Source: Algoriphagus winogradskyi
GTDB taxonomy: Bacteria > Bacteroidota > Bacteroidia > Cytophagales > Cyclobacteriaceae
NCBI RefSeq assembly: GCF_900182815.1
Contig: NZ_FXUA01000001.1
Span: forward strand, 868,001 to 932,000
Direction of reading: 5' to 3'
DNA: 64,000 nucleotides
The position numbers and the translations under genes are program-made. The notes below the pieces were generated by a model. That model was not told the DNA's origin. It searched no databases and worked only from the letters and a program-made list of their open reading frames with translations. Position 1 is the first letter of the stretch. Each line of letters starts with the position of its first letter. Below are positions 28,231 through 37,502 of the stretch, in pieces.

Positions 28231-29232
28231 ATGTCAACCTTACTTTTCATTCTCTCCCTATTCAGCCTTTTACCCCAACCCGAAAAACCAACGGTGAAAA
28301 TTCTCTCCTCTGGTTTTATCTACGAATCGGCTCCTTTCCCCTCTTGTCACGCCTCTACTTTAATTGAAACTGATCGAGGTATTATGGCTTCCTGGTTTGG
28401 CGGCACCTACGAAAGGCATCCCGACGTAAGTATCTACACTTCCCTTTTAGCAGACGGAAGTTGGTCAACTCCAGAAATGGTAGCTGATGGTATTGAAAAT
28501 GAAGTTTTCAGAAACCCTACTTGGAATCCTGTTTTATATAAGAGCCCTGCAGGCAAAATTTTCCTTTTCTACAAAGAAGGACCTAACCCAAGAGAATGGT
28601 GGGGGCTATACAAAACCTCAGATGATGAAGGGAAAACTTGGTCAAAAGCCATTCAAATCCCGCCTGGAATGCTCGGTCCTGTGAAAAATAAAGCAGTGCT
28701 TTTAGAGGATGGCACACTACTCCACCCATCTAGCTTCGAAACCAACGGAGTTTGGAGCATGCATGTGGAAACTACAAACTCAGAAGGTCAGAATTGGAAG
28801 AAAACAGAAATCGACAATGGAGAATTTCATGCGATTCAACCAACTATTCTGCAATACCCAAACAACAAGCTACAAATGCTTGCCCGCACCCAAGAAGATG
28901 TCATAGGATCTACCTGGTCAATGGATGGAGGCAAAACCTGGTCGAAAGTAGAATCAACTGGATTAATTCACAATAACTCCGGGATTGATGCGGTGACTTT
29001 AAAGAGTGGGATTCAATTACTTCTTTGCAATCCAATCAAAGATGGAAGAAACAAGCTTTCTCTCATGATGTCCATGGATGGGATGAATTGGGAGGAGATA
29101 TATGTATTGGAAGATCAGCCAAAAGGGGAATTCAGCTACCCTGCTATCATTCAGGGAAAAGACGGTACCGTTCATATGACATATACTTATAACAGAGAGA
29201 AGATTAAATATGTATCTCTCACTTTAGAATAA
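28231..29232 (+). CDS. BNR/Asp-box sialidase-like beta-propeller protein
   Basis: About 333 residues from ATG 28231 (MSTLLFILSLFSLLPQ); the frame extends to a TTG at 28180 but that would bury the signal peptide. Six-bladed propeller of the BNR_2 type: CHASTLIETDRGIMASWFGG, NPVLYKSPAGKIFLFYKEGP, and Asp boxes SDDEGKTW, SMDGGKTW and SMDGMNW. Members are often annotated exo-alpha-sialidase; I do not see the FRIP motif of true sialidases, so the glycosidic substrate is uncertain. Secreted. A hairpin terminator follows about 55 bases after the stop. Confidence 0.82.
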   Translation: MSTLLFILSLFSLLPQPEKPTVKILSSGFIYESAPFPSCHASTLIETDRGIMASWFGGTYERHPDVSIYTSLLADGSWSTPEMVADGIENEVFRNPTWNPVLYKSPAGKIFLFYKEGPNPREWWGLYKTSDDEGKTWSKAIQIPPGMLGPVKNKAVLLEDGTLLHPSSFETNGVWSMHVETTNSEGQNWKKTEIDNGEFHAIQPTILQYPNNKLQMLARTQEDVIGSTWSMDGGKTWSKVESTGLIHNNSGIDAVTLKSGIQLLLCNPIKDGRNKLSLMMSMDGMNWEEIYVLEDQPKGEFSYPAIIQGKDGTVHMTYTYNREKIKYVSLTLE

Positions 29233-29290
29233 TCATTAAAAACCCACAGTTACCTATAAAACAAACTGTGAATGGAAGGGCTATAATCAA

Positions 29291-29322
29291 AAGGGCTATC
29301 TGAAAACCATCAGATAGCCCTT
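29291..29322. terminator. Bidirectional terminator between sialidase-like gene and pntB
   Basis: A 13-bp perfect stem (AAGGGCTATCTGA and its complement) with a six-base loop between convergent genes, followed by TTATTATAT on the plus strand. Confidence 0.85.
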
Positions 29323-29351
29323 ATTATATAGGTTTGAGATAAAACAGGTAA

Positions 29352-30737
29352 TTACATTTCTTTCATTTCGGACACCACTTTGGTAATAGTTTGCTTGGCA
29401 TCTCCGAAAAGCATGAGACAGTTTGGATAGCCAAAAAGCTCATTTTCCACGCCTGCATAGCCTTTACCCATACTTCGCTTACTGACGATTACCGTTCTAG
29501 CTTTGTCCGCATTTAAAATCGGCATACCATAAATAGGACTTTGAGGATTATTTCTAGCTGCTGGATTTACGACGTCATTTGCTCCTACGATTAGCACCAA
29601 ATCAGTATTTGGGAATTCATCGTTTATGGATTCCATTTCAATCAATTTGTCGTAGGAAATATTTGCCTCGGCGAGTAGTACGTTCATGTGTCCTGGCATT
29701 CTACCTGCCACTGGGTGAATAGCAAATTTGAAATCTATGTTACGCTTTTCGCATTGCTCCATCAATTCTCGGATTACATGCTGAGCTTGAGCTACAGCCA
29801 TTCCATAGCCAGGAACTACAATCACCGAAGAAACTCCATCAAACAACATAGCCGTTTCCTCCACTCCAATTTCCTTCACAGTGATCGATGGGCCGTCTCC
29901 TTGTGCCTCATTCACCGTCTGCCCAAATCCTCCAAGCAACACATTGACCAAAGATCGGTTCATCGCCTTACACATGATCTGAGTGAGGATAATCCCAGAT
30001 GCTCCGACCAGTGATCCAGCTACGATCAACACATTATTATTTAGGATAAAACCAGTAGCACATGCTGCCATACCTGAGTAGGAATTCAACAAGGAAATCA
30101 CCACCGGCATATCCGCTCCTCCGATAGGGATCACCGTCAAGATACCCAAGAGCAAGGCAATTACAATTAAAATAATGATCAGCATAGGGTCAGTTTGATC
30201 CATTACGGTAAAGACCGCAGCTGTCAAGAATCCTAAAAACAGGATCAAGTTTATCGCGTGCTGTCCTTTGAAGGTAATCGGCGAACCGGAGATATTCCCA
30301 TTCAATTTCAGATACGCGATCAAAGATCCTGTAAATGTCAGACCGCCTATAAATACCGAAACGATAATACTGATTACAGTTACGAGCTCTATGGATTCCA
30401 TATTGACTTCTGTACGAAGGAAATAATCCGAGAGGGCTACAGAGAAAGAAGCTAATCCTCCAAATCCGTTGAAAATGGCCACCATTTCAGGCATTTTAGT
30501 CATCTCAACTTTATTGGCATAATACAAGCCAATGGCAGATCCTAATACCACGCAACCTAGTATCTCAACCAAGGAAATGGCATCGATCTGTAGCAAGGTA
30601 GCTACAATGGCTATAAACATTCCCAAAGCTGAAAGACGGTTACCCTGTCTGGCAGACTTGGTTTTATTCATCATTTTCATCCCCAGTACAAACAAGACTG
30701 AGGCGATCAAATACGCTAATTCTATGGCTATACTCAT
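29352..30737 (-). CDS. pntB: NAD(P) transhydrogenase subunit beta
   Basis: 461 residues. Inner-membrane subunit of proton-translocating transhydrogenase, which uses the proton-motive force to drive hydride transfer from NADH to NADP+. N-terminal two thirds are transmembrane helices (domain II part), including GGADMPVVISLLNSYSGMAA; the C-terminal third is the NADP(H)-binding domain III with VPGYGMAVAQAQH, HPVAGRMPGHMNVLLAEA and VGANDVVNPAA. Its start overlaps the stop of the small alpha-2 subunit by four bases. Third gene of the operon, which ends at the 29291 hairpin. Confidence 0.97.
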   Translation of the reverse strand: MSIAIELAYLIASVLFVLGMKMMNKTKSARQGNRLSALGMFIAIVATLLQIDAISLVEILGCVVLGSAIGLYYANKVEMTKMPEMVAIFNGFGGLASFSVALSDYFLRTEVNMESIELVTVISIIVSVFIGGLTFTGSLIAYLKLNGNISGSPITFKGQHAINLILFLGFLTAAVFTVMDQTDPMLIIILIVIALLLGILTVIPIGGADMPVVISLLNSYSGMAACATGFILNNNVLIVAGSLVGASGIILTQIMCKAMNRSLVNVLLGGFGQTVNEAQGDGPSITVKEIGVEETAMLFDGVSSVIVVPGYGMAVAQAQHVIRELMEQCEKRNIDFKFAIHPVAGRMPGHMNVLLAEANISYDKLIEMESINDEFPNTDLVLIVGANDVVNPAARNNPQSPIYGMPILNADKARTVIVSKRSMGKGYAGVENELFGYPNCLMLFGDAKQTITKVVSEMKEM

Positions 30738-31021
30738 TTCTTCTTAAACATTTTAAGCATACGATCTGTGACAGTGTAGCCGCCGACTACGTTGATGGTG
30801 GCAAGCACCAAGGCTACCATTCCCAGCCATTTGCTAAGGGTGGTGTAGCCCATTTCGTTACAGGCTAAAAGCGCTCCTACTATGGTGATTCCGGAAATAG
30901 CATTCGAACCGGACATCAAAGGGGTGTGCAAGGTTGGGGGAACTTTTGCGATTAGCTCAAACCCCAGAAAACTTGCTAATACAAGTATATAAATCAGAAT
31001 AATCAGTGCTTCTGAGCTCAT
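30734..31021 (-). CDS. pntA2: NAD(P) transhydrogenase subunit alpha, part 2 (membrane)
   Basis: 95 residues with three hydrophobic helices: LIILIYILVLASFLGFELI, then the conserved PPTLHTPLMSGSNAISGITI, then VALVLATINVVGGYTVTDRML. This is the membrane piece that in Escherichia coli is the C terminus of PntA. Here it is a separate gene, 19 bases after alpha part 1 and overlapping pntB by 4 bases (ATGA). The three-subunit arrangement is known from Rhodospirillum and many other bacteria. Confidence 0.95.
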   Translation of the reverse strand: MSSEALIILIYILVLASFLGFELIAKVPPTLHTPLMSGSNAISGITIVGALLACNEMGYTTLSKWLGMVALVLATINVVGGYTVTDRMLKMFKKK

Positions 31022-31040
31022 AATTTGAAAAGGTTAATTC

Positions 31041-32165
31041 TTATTTATTTAATATTTTATTGGTGAATTCATGCACTACCTGACCTTCATAAGTGATCAA
31101 AACACCTTTGGTGATTTCCTCCTCCCGGTCTAGATTAAATCCATCTTTGGTAGCCAGATGCAGCAATAACGTGCTGATATTAGTTGCATAAAGCTGACTG
31201 GCATTGGTAGACATCAAGGAAGGCAAATTAGATTCACCGATTATTGTCACTCCATGCTTTTTCACGATTTGGTCCTTTTCAGAAATTTCACAATTCCCCC
31301 CAGACTCCACTGCCATATCAACGATAACAGCCCCTTTTTTCATAGTTTTCACCATTTCTTCAGTTACGAGAATGGGAGACTTCTTCCCCATCACCAAAGC
31401 CGTGGTAATAACTAAGTCTGAGTCCTTGATCTTACTTTGAATAAGTTCCTTTTGCTTTTGTAAAAACTCAGCAGAAACCTCAGCAGCATAGCCTCCCTCT
31501 ACCTTCACTTCTTCTGCTCCTTCTACAGTCAAAAATCTACCGCCAAGAGACTCCACTTGTTCTTTGGTTTCGGGACGCACATCAGACACTTCTACGACAG
31601 CTCCCAAGCGCTTGGCCGTCGCGATCGCTTGTAGTCCAGCTACACCCGCACCGAAAATCAACACTTTAGCAGGCGTAATCGTACCGGAAGCAGTCATCAT
31701 TAATGGAAAAATTTTCTCGAGGTAATTTGCTCCCAAAATCACAGATTTATAGCCAGCAAGATTAGCCTGAGAACTCAGGCAATCCATTTTTTGGGCTCTA
31801 GAAATCCTTGGTACAGCATCCATGGAAAAGGAAGTGATGGATTTCTTATTCAATTCTTCAAGGATTTCAGGATGATTATAAGCATACATGATTGACATAC
31901 ATGCACCACCATTCTTCATCTGAGCTACTTCTGTTTTGGTAAAGAGGTTCACCTTTAATAAAATATCTGCAGTAAATACCTCAATATTATCACCAACGGT
32001 GGCACCTGCATCCTTATAATCCATATCAGAAAAATTGGATCCAATACCAGCACCAGGCTCTACAATGACCGAAAATCCCTTTTTGATCAATTGCTTGATG
32101 ACATCCGGAGTAAGTGCTACCCTATTCTCACCCTCCTTTGTCTCTTTTAAAACTCCTATTTTCAT
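31041..32165 (-). CDS. pntA1: NAD(P) transhydrogenase subunit alpha, part 1 (NAD-binding)
   Basis: 374 residues, soluble domain I. MKIGVLKETKEGENRVALTP is the alanine-dehydrogenase/PNT N-terminal signature; PGAGIGSNFSD follows; the Rossmann fold is LIFGAGVAGLQAIATAKRLG with the acidic end EVSDVRP. First gene of the pnt operon. It lacks the membrane tail of one-piece PntA, provided by the next gene. The upstream 400 bases show two direct copies of ATTTCAATGCT (about 32189-32214) but no clear promoter. Confidence 0.97.
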   Translation of the reverse strand: MKIGVLKETKEGENRVALTPDVIKQLIKKGFSVIVEPGAGIGSNFSDMDYKDAGATVGDNIEVFTADILLKVNLFTKTEVAQMKNGGACMSIMYAYNHPEILEELNKKSITSFSMDAVPRISRAQKMDCLSSQANLAGYKSVILGANYLEKIFPLMMTASGTITPAKVLIFGAGVAGLQAIATAKRLGAVVEVSDVRPETKEQVESLGGRFLTVEGAEEVKVEGGYAAEVSAEFLQKQKELIQSKIKDSDLVITTALVMGKKSPILVTEEMVKTMKKGAVIVDMAVESGGNCEISEKDQIVKKHGVTIIGESNLPSLMSTNASQLYATNISTLLLHLATKDGFNLDREEEITKGVLITYEGQVVHEFTNKILNK

Positions 32166-32574
32166 TTTAGGCTAGTTGAGTTTGTTTATTTCAATGCTAT
32201 TTCATTTCAATGCTTCAAATAAAGTAGGAAATTCTGGCATGCACTACCTGCTTTATCCTGTTTTTTTACTATTTCTTGATATTTTATTTTGACAAACAGA
32301 AAAACCATAAAATAAAACTTTAACCAAAAAACTTGAAATCAACCAGTTATACCATCGATTGCACAACAAATTTTAACCGGATTTCTCAGCGAAAATTCTT
32401 TTTTTTAAAATAAGTAAGAAGAAAGTACCCCCTATTTCTAAAATTGGGATTTTAAGGAGATTTCATACATCACCCTTAGTCATTTGATAATTATTGTTTA
32501 ACAACAAAGAGGATTCTTCCATGAAAATAAATCCCTATTTTAGAATACTTATTTGACTTTAAACTAATAACCTC
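32166..32574. other. Divergent intergenic region, pnt operon / oxidoreductase
   Basis: AT-rich spacer between divergent genes, presumably with both promoters. A direct repeat ATTTCAATGCT lies close to the pntA1 start. I see no riboswitch, RNA gene or ORF. Confidence 0.4.
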
Positions 32575-34035
32575 ATGCGCAAACCAAAGAAAAATTCCGA
32601 GGGACAAACCCGAAGGGATTTTATCAAAAATGCAGCAATTGCATCTTCTTTTATGATTGTTCCCCGACACGTATTAGGCGGTGTAGGATTTATTTCCCCT
32701 AGTGATCAATTGAATCTAGCTGCTATTGGAGCTGGTGGAAAAGGAGCCAGTGACATCAGAAATGCCTCAGTGAATGGGCGAGAACGAGTAACTGCACTAT
32801 GTGATGTTGATTTTTCCGGTTCTGCCAAAGCTTCTGTAGAAAGATTCCCAGACGCAAAACTTTATGCGGATTTCCGCAAAATGCTGGACACAGAAAAGGA
32901 TATCGATGCAGTGACAATTTCCACCCCAGATCATGTCCATGGTCCTGCTGCTAAATACGCAATGGAGCGCGGTAAGCATGTATATGTGCAGAAACCAATG
33001 ACACATAACATCAAAGAAGCAAGAATGCTTACCGAAATGGCGAGAAGTCAAAAGGTAGTAACTCAGATGGGAAATCAAGGTGGTTCAAATGAGCTTTTGA
33101 AACTTGTCCAGAAATGGGTAGATGACGATAAAATCGGTAAAATCTCCAAAGTGGAAGTTTGGACAAACAGACCAGTTTGGCCTCAAGGCGGTGCTTTCCC
33201 TAAGCCGAATCCTAGTGCTAAACCAGACGCTTTAAACTGGGATCTGTGGCTAGGCCCATCACCGGAGATTCCTTATACTCCAGGACTTCATCCGTTCAGT
33301 TGGAGAGGCTGGTGGAATTATGGTACTGGGGCGCTAGGCGATGTAGGATGTCACTTGATCGATATCCCATTTAGAACCTTGGGATTACACTATCCAACCG
33401 ATGCAGAATGTAGTGTAGGGTCTGTTTACAGTGGAATGTGGACGCCAGATTATCATCCTGACGGCTGCCCGGCCTCTTCTTTTATTTCTTTGAATTTTGC
33501 GGCAACTCCGAAAAGCAAGTCACCTATCAACATGACTTGGATGGATGGCGGTATCAAACCAGCACATCCGGATATTATCCCTGCAGATCAGGAAATCGGC
33601 GGTGGTGCTAACGGCGTGCTGATTATAGGTGAAAAAGGAATAATCGCTACTAACATCAATGATTCATCTCCTTTGATGCCAAAACTCTATCTGAATGACG
33701 GCACTCAGGAGTTTGGCCCTCAAACGGAAGAAAATATTGAACCAGAGTACGGACATCAACGAAAATGGGTTGATGCATGTAAAGCAGGTTTCGGTAGCAA
33801 GGAGCACAAAGGCTTGACATCTTCATTCGACTATGCCGGACCTATGACTGAAACTGTATTAATGGGTAACCTAGCCATCCGAAGCTATATGCTTCGCAGA
33901 GAAAACTCCAAAGGTCAAATGGAATTTTATGGTAGAAAGAAATTACTTTGGGACGGAGATAAACTACTGATCACCAACTTTGAAGAAGCCAATCAATTTG
34001 TTGGAAGGACCTACAGAGAAGGCTGGGAAATGTAA
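32575..34035 (+). CDS. Tat-exported Gfo/Idh/MocA-family oxidoreductase
   Basis: 486 residues. Twin-arginine signal QTRRDFIKNAAIASSFMIV followed by LNLAAIGAGGKGASD, a Rossmann nucleotide fold, then ITALCDVD-type (VTALCDVDF) and STPDHVHGPAAKYAMERGKH. The usual EKP is QKP (VYVQKPMTHN). The C-terminal half carries DVGCHLIDIPFRTLGL, with His as a probable catalytic residue. Members of this exported subfamily act on sugars, amino sugars or inositols with tightly bound NAD(P). Transcribed alone; a stem-loop follows the stop. Substrate not determinable. Confidence 0.92.
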   Translation: MRKPKKNSEGQTRRDFIKNAAIASSFMIVPRHVLGGVGFISPSDQLNLAAIGAGGKGASDIRNASVNGRERVTALCDVDFSGSAKASVERFPDAKLYADFRKMLDTEKDIDAVTISTPDHVHGPAAKYAMERGKHVYVQKPMTHNIKEARMLTEMARSQKVVTQMGNQGGSNELLKLVQKWVDDDKIGKISKVEVWTNRPVWPQGGAFPKPNPSAKPDALNWDLWLGPSPEIPYTPGLHPFSWRGWWNYGTGALGDVGCHLIDIPFRTLGLHYPTDAECSVGSVYSGMWTPDYHPDGCPASSFISLNFAATPKSKSPINMTWMDGGIKPAHPDIIPADQEIGGGANGVLIIGEKGIIATNINDSSPLMPKLYLNDGTQEFGPQTEENIEPEYGHQRKWVDACKAGFGSKEHKGLTSSFDYAGPMTETVLMGNLAIRSYMLRRENSKGQMEFYGRKKLLWDGDKLLITNFEEANQFVGRTYREGWEM

Positions 34036-34058
34036 TTTTTCCCTAAAAATGAATCATT

Positions 34059-34093
34059 CGAAACCCGTTCAAGTTGACATTGGACGGGTTTCG
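34059..34093 (+). terminator. Probable terminator after the exported oxidoreductase
   Basis: CGAAACCCGT and ACGGGTTTCG form a perfect 10-bp stem around a 15-base loop, 24 bases after the stop. The T-tract that follows is weak (ATATTTAAAT). Confidence 0.55.
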
Positions 34094-34339
34094 ATATTTA
34101 AATGAATATACCAACACACCCTGTCCAAGAATTAGCCTAATTCAGCATACTAAATTTTCTTTCGTCAAGTGAATTTTAAGTTTATGGTGGAGCAGGAAAT
34201 AGAATTTTTATGGCCTAAAACCAAAAAATATTCTGTAAATAAGTATTAAAAAAAATTGGATTTTATCCATAAATACTTTGCTTAGTTTTTTTTTAAACGA
34301 CAAGCATTCTTAGATTGGCAGGAATTAAATAATTGATAA

Positions 34340-34573
34340 ATGGCACAAATGATTAAAAAGGGGAAAGAGCTAATTCGTATCTGCCCAACCAACACGCTTA
34401 AAATTGAATACTCTGTAGATGAGGGTGAAACTTGGGCTCTACGTTATATGGGAAATCCAGCAAGTCCAGGAGAATTTTCAGAATTAGCTGATGGTGGTAA
34501 AGAATTGCTAGCAGAAGGGCCTAAAGGAAGTTTTTATTCTAAAAATAAAGGCAAATCCTGGCACAAAAAATAG
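34340..34573 (+). CDS. Small cytosolic protein with two Asp-box-like motifs, unknown function
   Basis: 77 residues, no signal peptide, no membrane helix. It contains YSVDEGETW and YSKNKGKSW, each close to the Asp-box consensus S-x-D-x-G-x-x-W found in beta-propellers, but it is far too short for a propeller. The middle is FSELADGGKELLAEGPKG. I recall similar small hypothetical proteins in other Bacteroidota (KIEYS.D.G.SW ... YSKN.G.SWHK), but cannot confirm homology here. Good ATG and typical codon use support a real gene. About 100 bases before the haem-binding protein; possibly independent. Confidence 0.75.
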   Translation: MAQMIKKGKELIRICPTNTLKIEYSVDEGETWALRYMGNPASPGEFSELADGGKELLAEGPKGSFYSKNKGKSWHKK

Positions 34574-34672
34574 TGGACTAGCAAGGGTATCGTTTATCCA
34601 AAAATTAATAGTTTCTGATAAAAATTTAAACTTTCCCTACTACCCCAAGTCTAACAAGAAAATCTTTTAGCC

Positions 34673-35182
34673 ATGTTAAAAAAAGTCGGAATTGTTCTCT
34701 TAGTTATTCTAGTAGCCATTCAGTTTATCCCTTATGAAAAAAATGAGGGTTCTCCAGCTGCAGCCCCGTTATCGGGTAGCTATAATGTTCCGGACAATGT
34801 CGATAAGTTATTGGTGAATGCTTGTAACAATTGCCACACAAATAAATCGGAATACCCTTGGTATGCGAAAATAGAACCTGTCGGGTATTGGCTAAACCAT
34901 CATATAGAAGATGGCAAAAGACATCTAAATTTTGACGAATTCACCAATCGCCCACTGGCTTATCAGAATCATAAGTTGGAAGAAACGATTGAAATGGTTG
35001 AAGAGAAGGAGATGCCTTTGGAATCTTATACCTATTTCGGACTACATCCTGAAGCTAATCTGTCGGATGCAGATAGAAAGGTGATTATCGATTGGGCAAA
35101 GGATCAGATGGCATATCTGAAAGCCACCTATCCAGCGGATAGCTTGGTAATGAAGAGAAGAAGTCCTCCTCCAGCGCAGTAG
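34673..35182 (+). CDS. Membrane-anchored haem-binding domain protein
   Basis: 169 residues. An N-terminal anchor (KKVGIVLLVILVAIQFIPY) is followed by a Haem_bd-type domain: ACNNCHTNKSEYPWYAKI with the CxxCH haem c motif, then GYWLNHHIEDGKRHLNFDEF, EMVEEKEMPLESYT and LSDADRKVIIDWA. Periplasmic-facing, likely redox or cytochrome-related. Proteins of this family are common in Bacteroidota; the electron partner is unknown. It ends at a strong hairpin shared with the convergent lipoprotein gene. Confidence 0.88.
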   Translation: MLKKVGIVLLVILVAIQFIPYEKNEGSPAAAPLSGSYNVPDNVDKLLVNACNNCHTNKSEYPWYAKIEPVGYWLNHHIEDGKRHLNFDEFTNRPLAYQNHKLEETIEMVEEKEMPLESYTYFGLHPEANLSDADRKVIIDWAKDQMAYLKATYPADSLVMKRRSPPPAQ

Positions 35183-35220
35183 AAGTTTTAATCGTTTAGG
35201 ATTCTAACTCGTAAATAAAA

Positions 35221-35250
35221 AAACAGGCTCAGATAACTCTGAGCCTGTTT
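35221..35250. terminator. Bidirectional terminator
   Basis: AAACAGGCTCAG and CTGAGCCTGTTT form a perfect 12-bp stem with loop ATAACT, with A-tract before and T-tract after, between the haem-binding protein and the convergent lipoprotein. Confidence 0.9.
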
Positions 35251-35268
35251 TTTTTAGGAAGTTTTCTC

Positions 35269-36027
35269 CTAATCTACAGCCCCATCCTTTTTATAAAAGG
35301 AGGACTCTTTACTGTCTTTTGATAAAGAAATATTGGTGAAATTGACTCTATTTCGCTCCCCAACTATTTCTCCGTCCTCGAGCTTTTGCCATGCAATAGA
35401 AGTCGGTAAGCTTACCCCATTTACTTCAGCCCATTCATCGTACCTAATCCAGCTTGGAGGGCCTGGCTTCAATTCTTCCCCAAAAGTCGCTTTATATCCC
35501 AACCAGGCCATTTTCTTGGTTTCTGGATGGTAATGAAGCAAGTAAATATCTTCCGGGGCCTCACCCACATTGGCTTGGTAGGTGATTTTCACTCCAGGAT
35601 AGCTTATTCCTTCATAAACCATCGGCTCAGCTGTTTCATAATTGATCCCTTCGTCAGCAAGAACAAAAGGCATGGCATAAAAATAAAACATCAGATCATG
35701 CCTGAAAGAGGGATCTCCCTTATATTCTTCAGCCTTATTCAATGACCAAGCAGAAACTCCGTCAAAACCTATGTCATAAGCCGGCGCCACTACTCTATCC
35801 ATTCTAGAATGTAGATCTATCGTATGCACTTCATCAAAGCCTTCCTTTGGAATAGAAAACGACAAGGTTTTCATTTGATCCCAATTCTCTATGCCACCAT
35901 GCGCTTCCAACACATCCCACAATTCCTGCGGGATACGTTGTTTTTTAAGATCGTACTGCTTTTCATCTTGAGCACCACAAGCTGACAAACCAAATAGTAA
36001 TAAACTAACAAGGATAAAATTCTTCAT
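35269..36027 (-). CDS. DUF6503-like lipoprotein
   Basis: About 252 residues from ATG 36027, which begins the lipoprotein signal MKNFILVSLLLFGLSACG; the frame has an upstream ATG at 36078 that would add 17 unlikely residues. The body (ELWDVLEAHGGIENWDQMKTLSF, FDGVSAWSLN, YLLHYHPETKKMAWLGYKAT, LPTSIAWQKLEDG) resembles the Bacteroidota lipoprotein family called DUF6503, probably an all-beta fold as in LolA-type carriers. The family name is from memory, so moderately sure. Function unknown. Convergent with the haem-binding protein. Confidence 0.75.
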   Translation of the reverse strand: MKNFILVSLLLFGLSACGAQDEKQYDLKKQRIPQELWDVLEAHGGIENWDQMKTLSFSIPKEGFDEVHTIDLHSRMDRVVAPAYDIGFDGVSAWSLNKAEEYKGDPSFRHDLMFYFYAMPFVLADEGINYETAEPMVYEGISYPGVKITYQANVGEAPEDIYLLHYHPETKKMAWLGYKATFGEELKPGPPSWIRYDEWAEVNGVSLPTSIAWQKLEDGEIVGERNRVNFTNISLSKDSKESSFYKKDGAVD

Positions 36028-36236
36028 AAGAGTAAAAGTGCCGGAAAATGATTTACTGAACAACATTACCCATGGCATTATTCGTCGTCAAGCATACAAA
36101 AGATTACTATCTAGCTTTTTCAATCCCACATTTACAAACCTTACTTTCAGTGGTTGTTTAAGCAAAAACTAGCTGAACCAATAACTATCTTAGGATTAAT
36201 GCCTATTCTTTACGCAGTATCACCTATTTTTAAAAC

Positions 36237-37238
36237 ATGAGCAAAATCCAAGATAACGAAGTCAAATGGGGAATTTTAGGCGTGGGAAATGTCTGTGAAG
36301 TCAAATCTGCACCTGCCATGAACCTCATTCCCAATAGTAAAATAGTCGCGGTGATGCGCCGCTCTGAGGAAAAAGTAAAAGACTACGCCAAAAGACATGG
36401 AGTAGGTAAATGGTACACTTCCGCTCTGGATCTCATTAATGATCCTGAGGTGAATGCGATTTACATTGCTACACCTCCCAATGCACACCTCGAATTAGCC
36501 ACTATCGCGGCCAAAGCTGGCAAACCCGTGTATGTGGAAAAGCCGATGGCTAGAACTCATCTGGAATGCCTGGAAATGATCGAGGTGTGTAAGCAAGCAA
36601 ACGTCCCGCTATACATCGCCTATTACAGACGAGAACTTCCGCACTTCCTGAAAATCAAAGAATTGATGGATGCAGGAGTTTTGGGTAAAATCCGTACAGT
36701 CCACATCAATCTCAAACAAAAGCTGGACGCGAGTTTAATAACCAAAGTTGAGACCAACTGGCGCGTTGATCCAGAGCTAGCCGGAGGTGGATATTTCTTT
36801 GACCTTGCCTCTCATCAATTAGACTTGCTGGACTTTTTCTTCGGAAAAATCACCCATGCGAATGGATTTGCTTCCAATCAGGCAAAAACCTACGCAGCCG
36901 AAGACATTGTGACAGGTAATTTTGTTTTTGAAAGTGGGGTTTTAGGATCCGGAAACTGGTGTTTTACCACATCCAAAAATGCAGAATTAGACCAAACCAT
37001 CATTTACGGTAGCAAAGGCAAAATCAGCTTTGAGACCTTCGGCAAAGGGGAGTTCATTCTGGAAACTGATGAAAAAGGTCTTGAGAAATTTTCCTTCGAA
37101 CTACCAAAACATATACAGCAACCCTTGATCAAAACTATTGTTGGCGATTTATTAGGCACCGAAACATGCAACAGCACTGGTGAAAGTGGAGCCAGATCAA
37201 ACTGGGTAATGGATCAGTTGGTGAAGGAAAGAATATAA
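36237..37238 (+). CDS. Cytosolic Gfo/Idh/MocA-family oxidoreductase
   Basis: 333 residues, no signal peptide. NAD(P)-binding start KWGILGVGNVCEVKSAPAM, then AIYIATPPNAHLELATIAAKAGKPVYVEKPMARTH with the classic EKP motif, and GGYFFDLASHQLDLLDFFFG carrying the probable catalytic His. Likely oxidises or reduces a sugar or sugar derivative; unlike the gene at 32575 it stays in the cytosol. Neighbours on the same strand are spaced 260 bases or more, so it is probably transcribed alone. Confidence 0.92.
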   Translation: MSKIQDNEVKWGILGVGNVCEVKSAPAMNLIPNSKIVAVMRRSEEKVKDYAKRHGVGKWYTSALDLINDPEVNAIYIATPPNAHLELATIAAKAGKPVYVEKPMARTHLECLEMIEVCKQANVPLYIAYYRRELPHFLKIKELMDAGVLGKIRTVHINLKQKLDASLITKVETNWRVDPELAGGGYFFDLASHQLDLLDFFFGKITHANGFASNQAKTYAAEDIVTGNFVFESGVLGSGNWCFTTSKNAELDQTIIYGSKGKISFETFGKGEFILETDEKGLEKFSFELPKHIQQPLIKTIVGDLLGTETCNSTGESGARSNWVMDQLVKERI

Positions 37239-37502
37239 TACATTTAAGCTGTTCAGTTAATGTCTTAGCCTCATCTCATGTCTCACTAACCAAAAAAACA
37301 CCCTCGCTTTGCATTTCAGCCTCCACCTTTGTCACGAATCGAAACGTTCTGACAATTTCGAGAGGCCAAAAATAGCAGCATTAAAAATTAATTTTCTCGA
37401 GATTATTTCCACTCTTCCGAATTTTCTTAACGCTTAGATAGTTTACTCTAGCATGTAGCACTTCGCTACTTTTCAACTATTCATTTTTAATCATCACAAA
37501 CA

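Noticed and set aside
28231..29232. True sialidase (GH33)
   Set aside because: Asp boxes are present but no FRIP motif or complete arginine triad is visible, so only a sialidase-like propeller is called.
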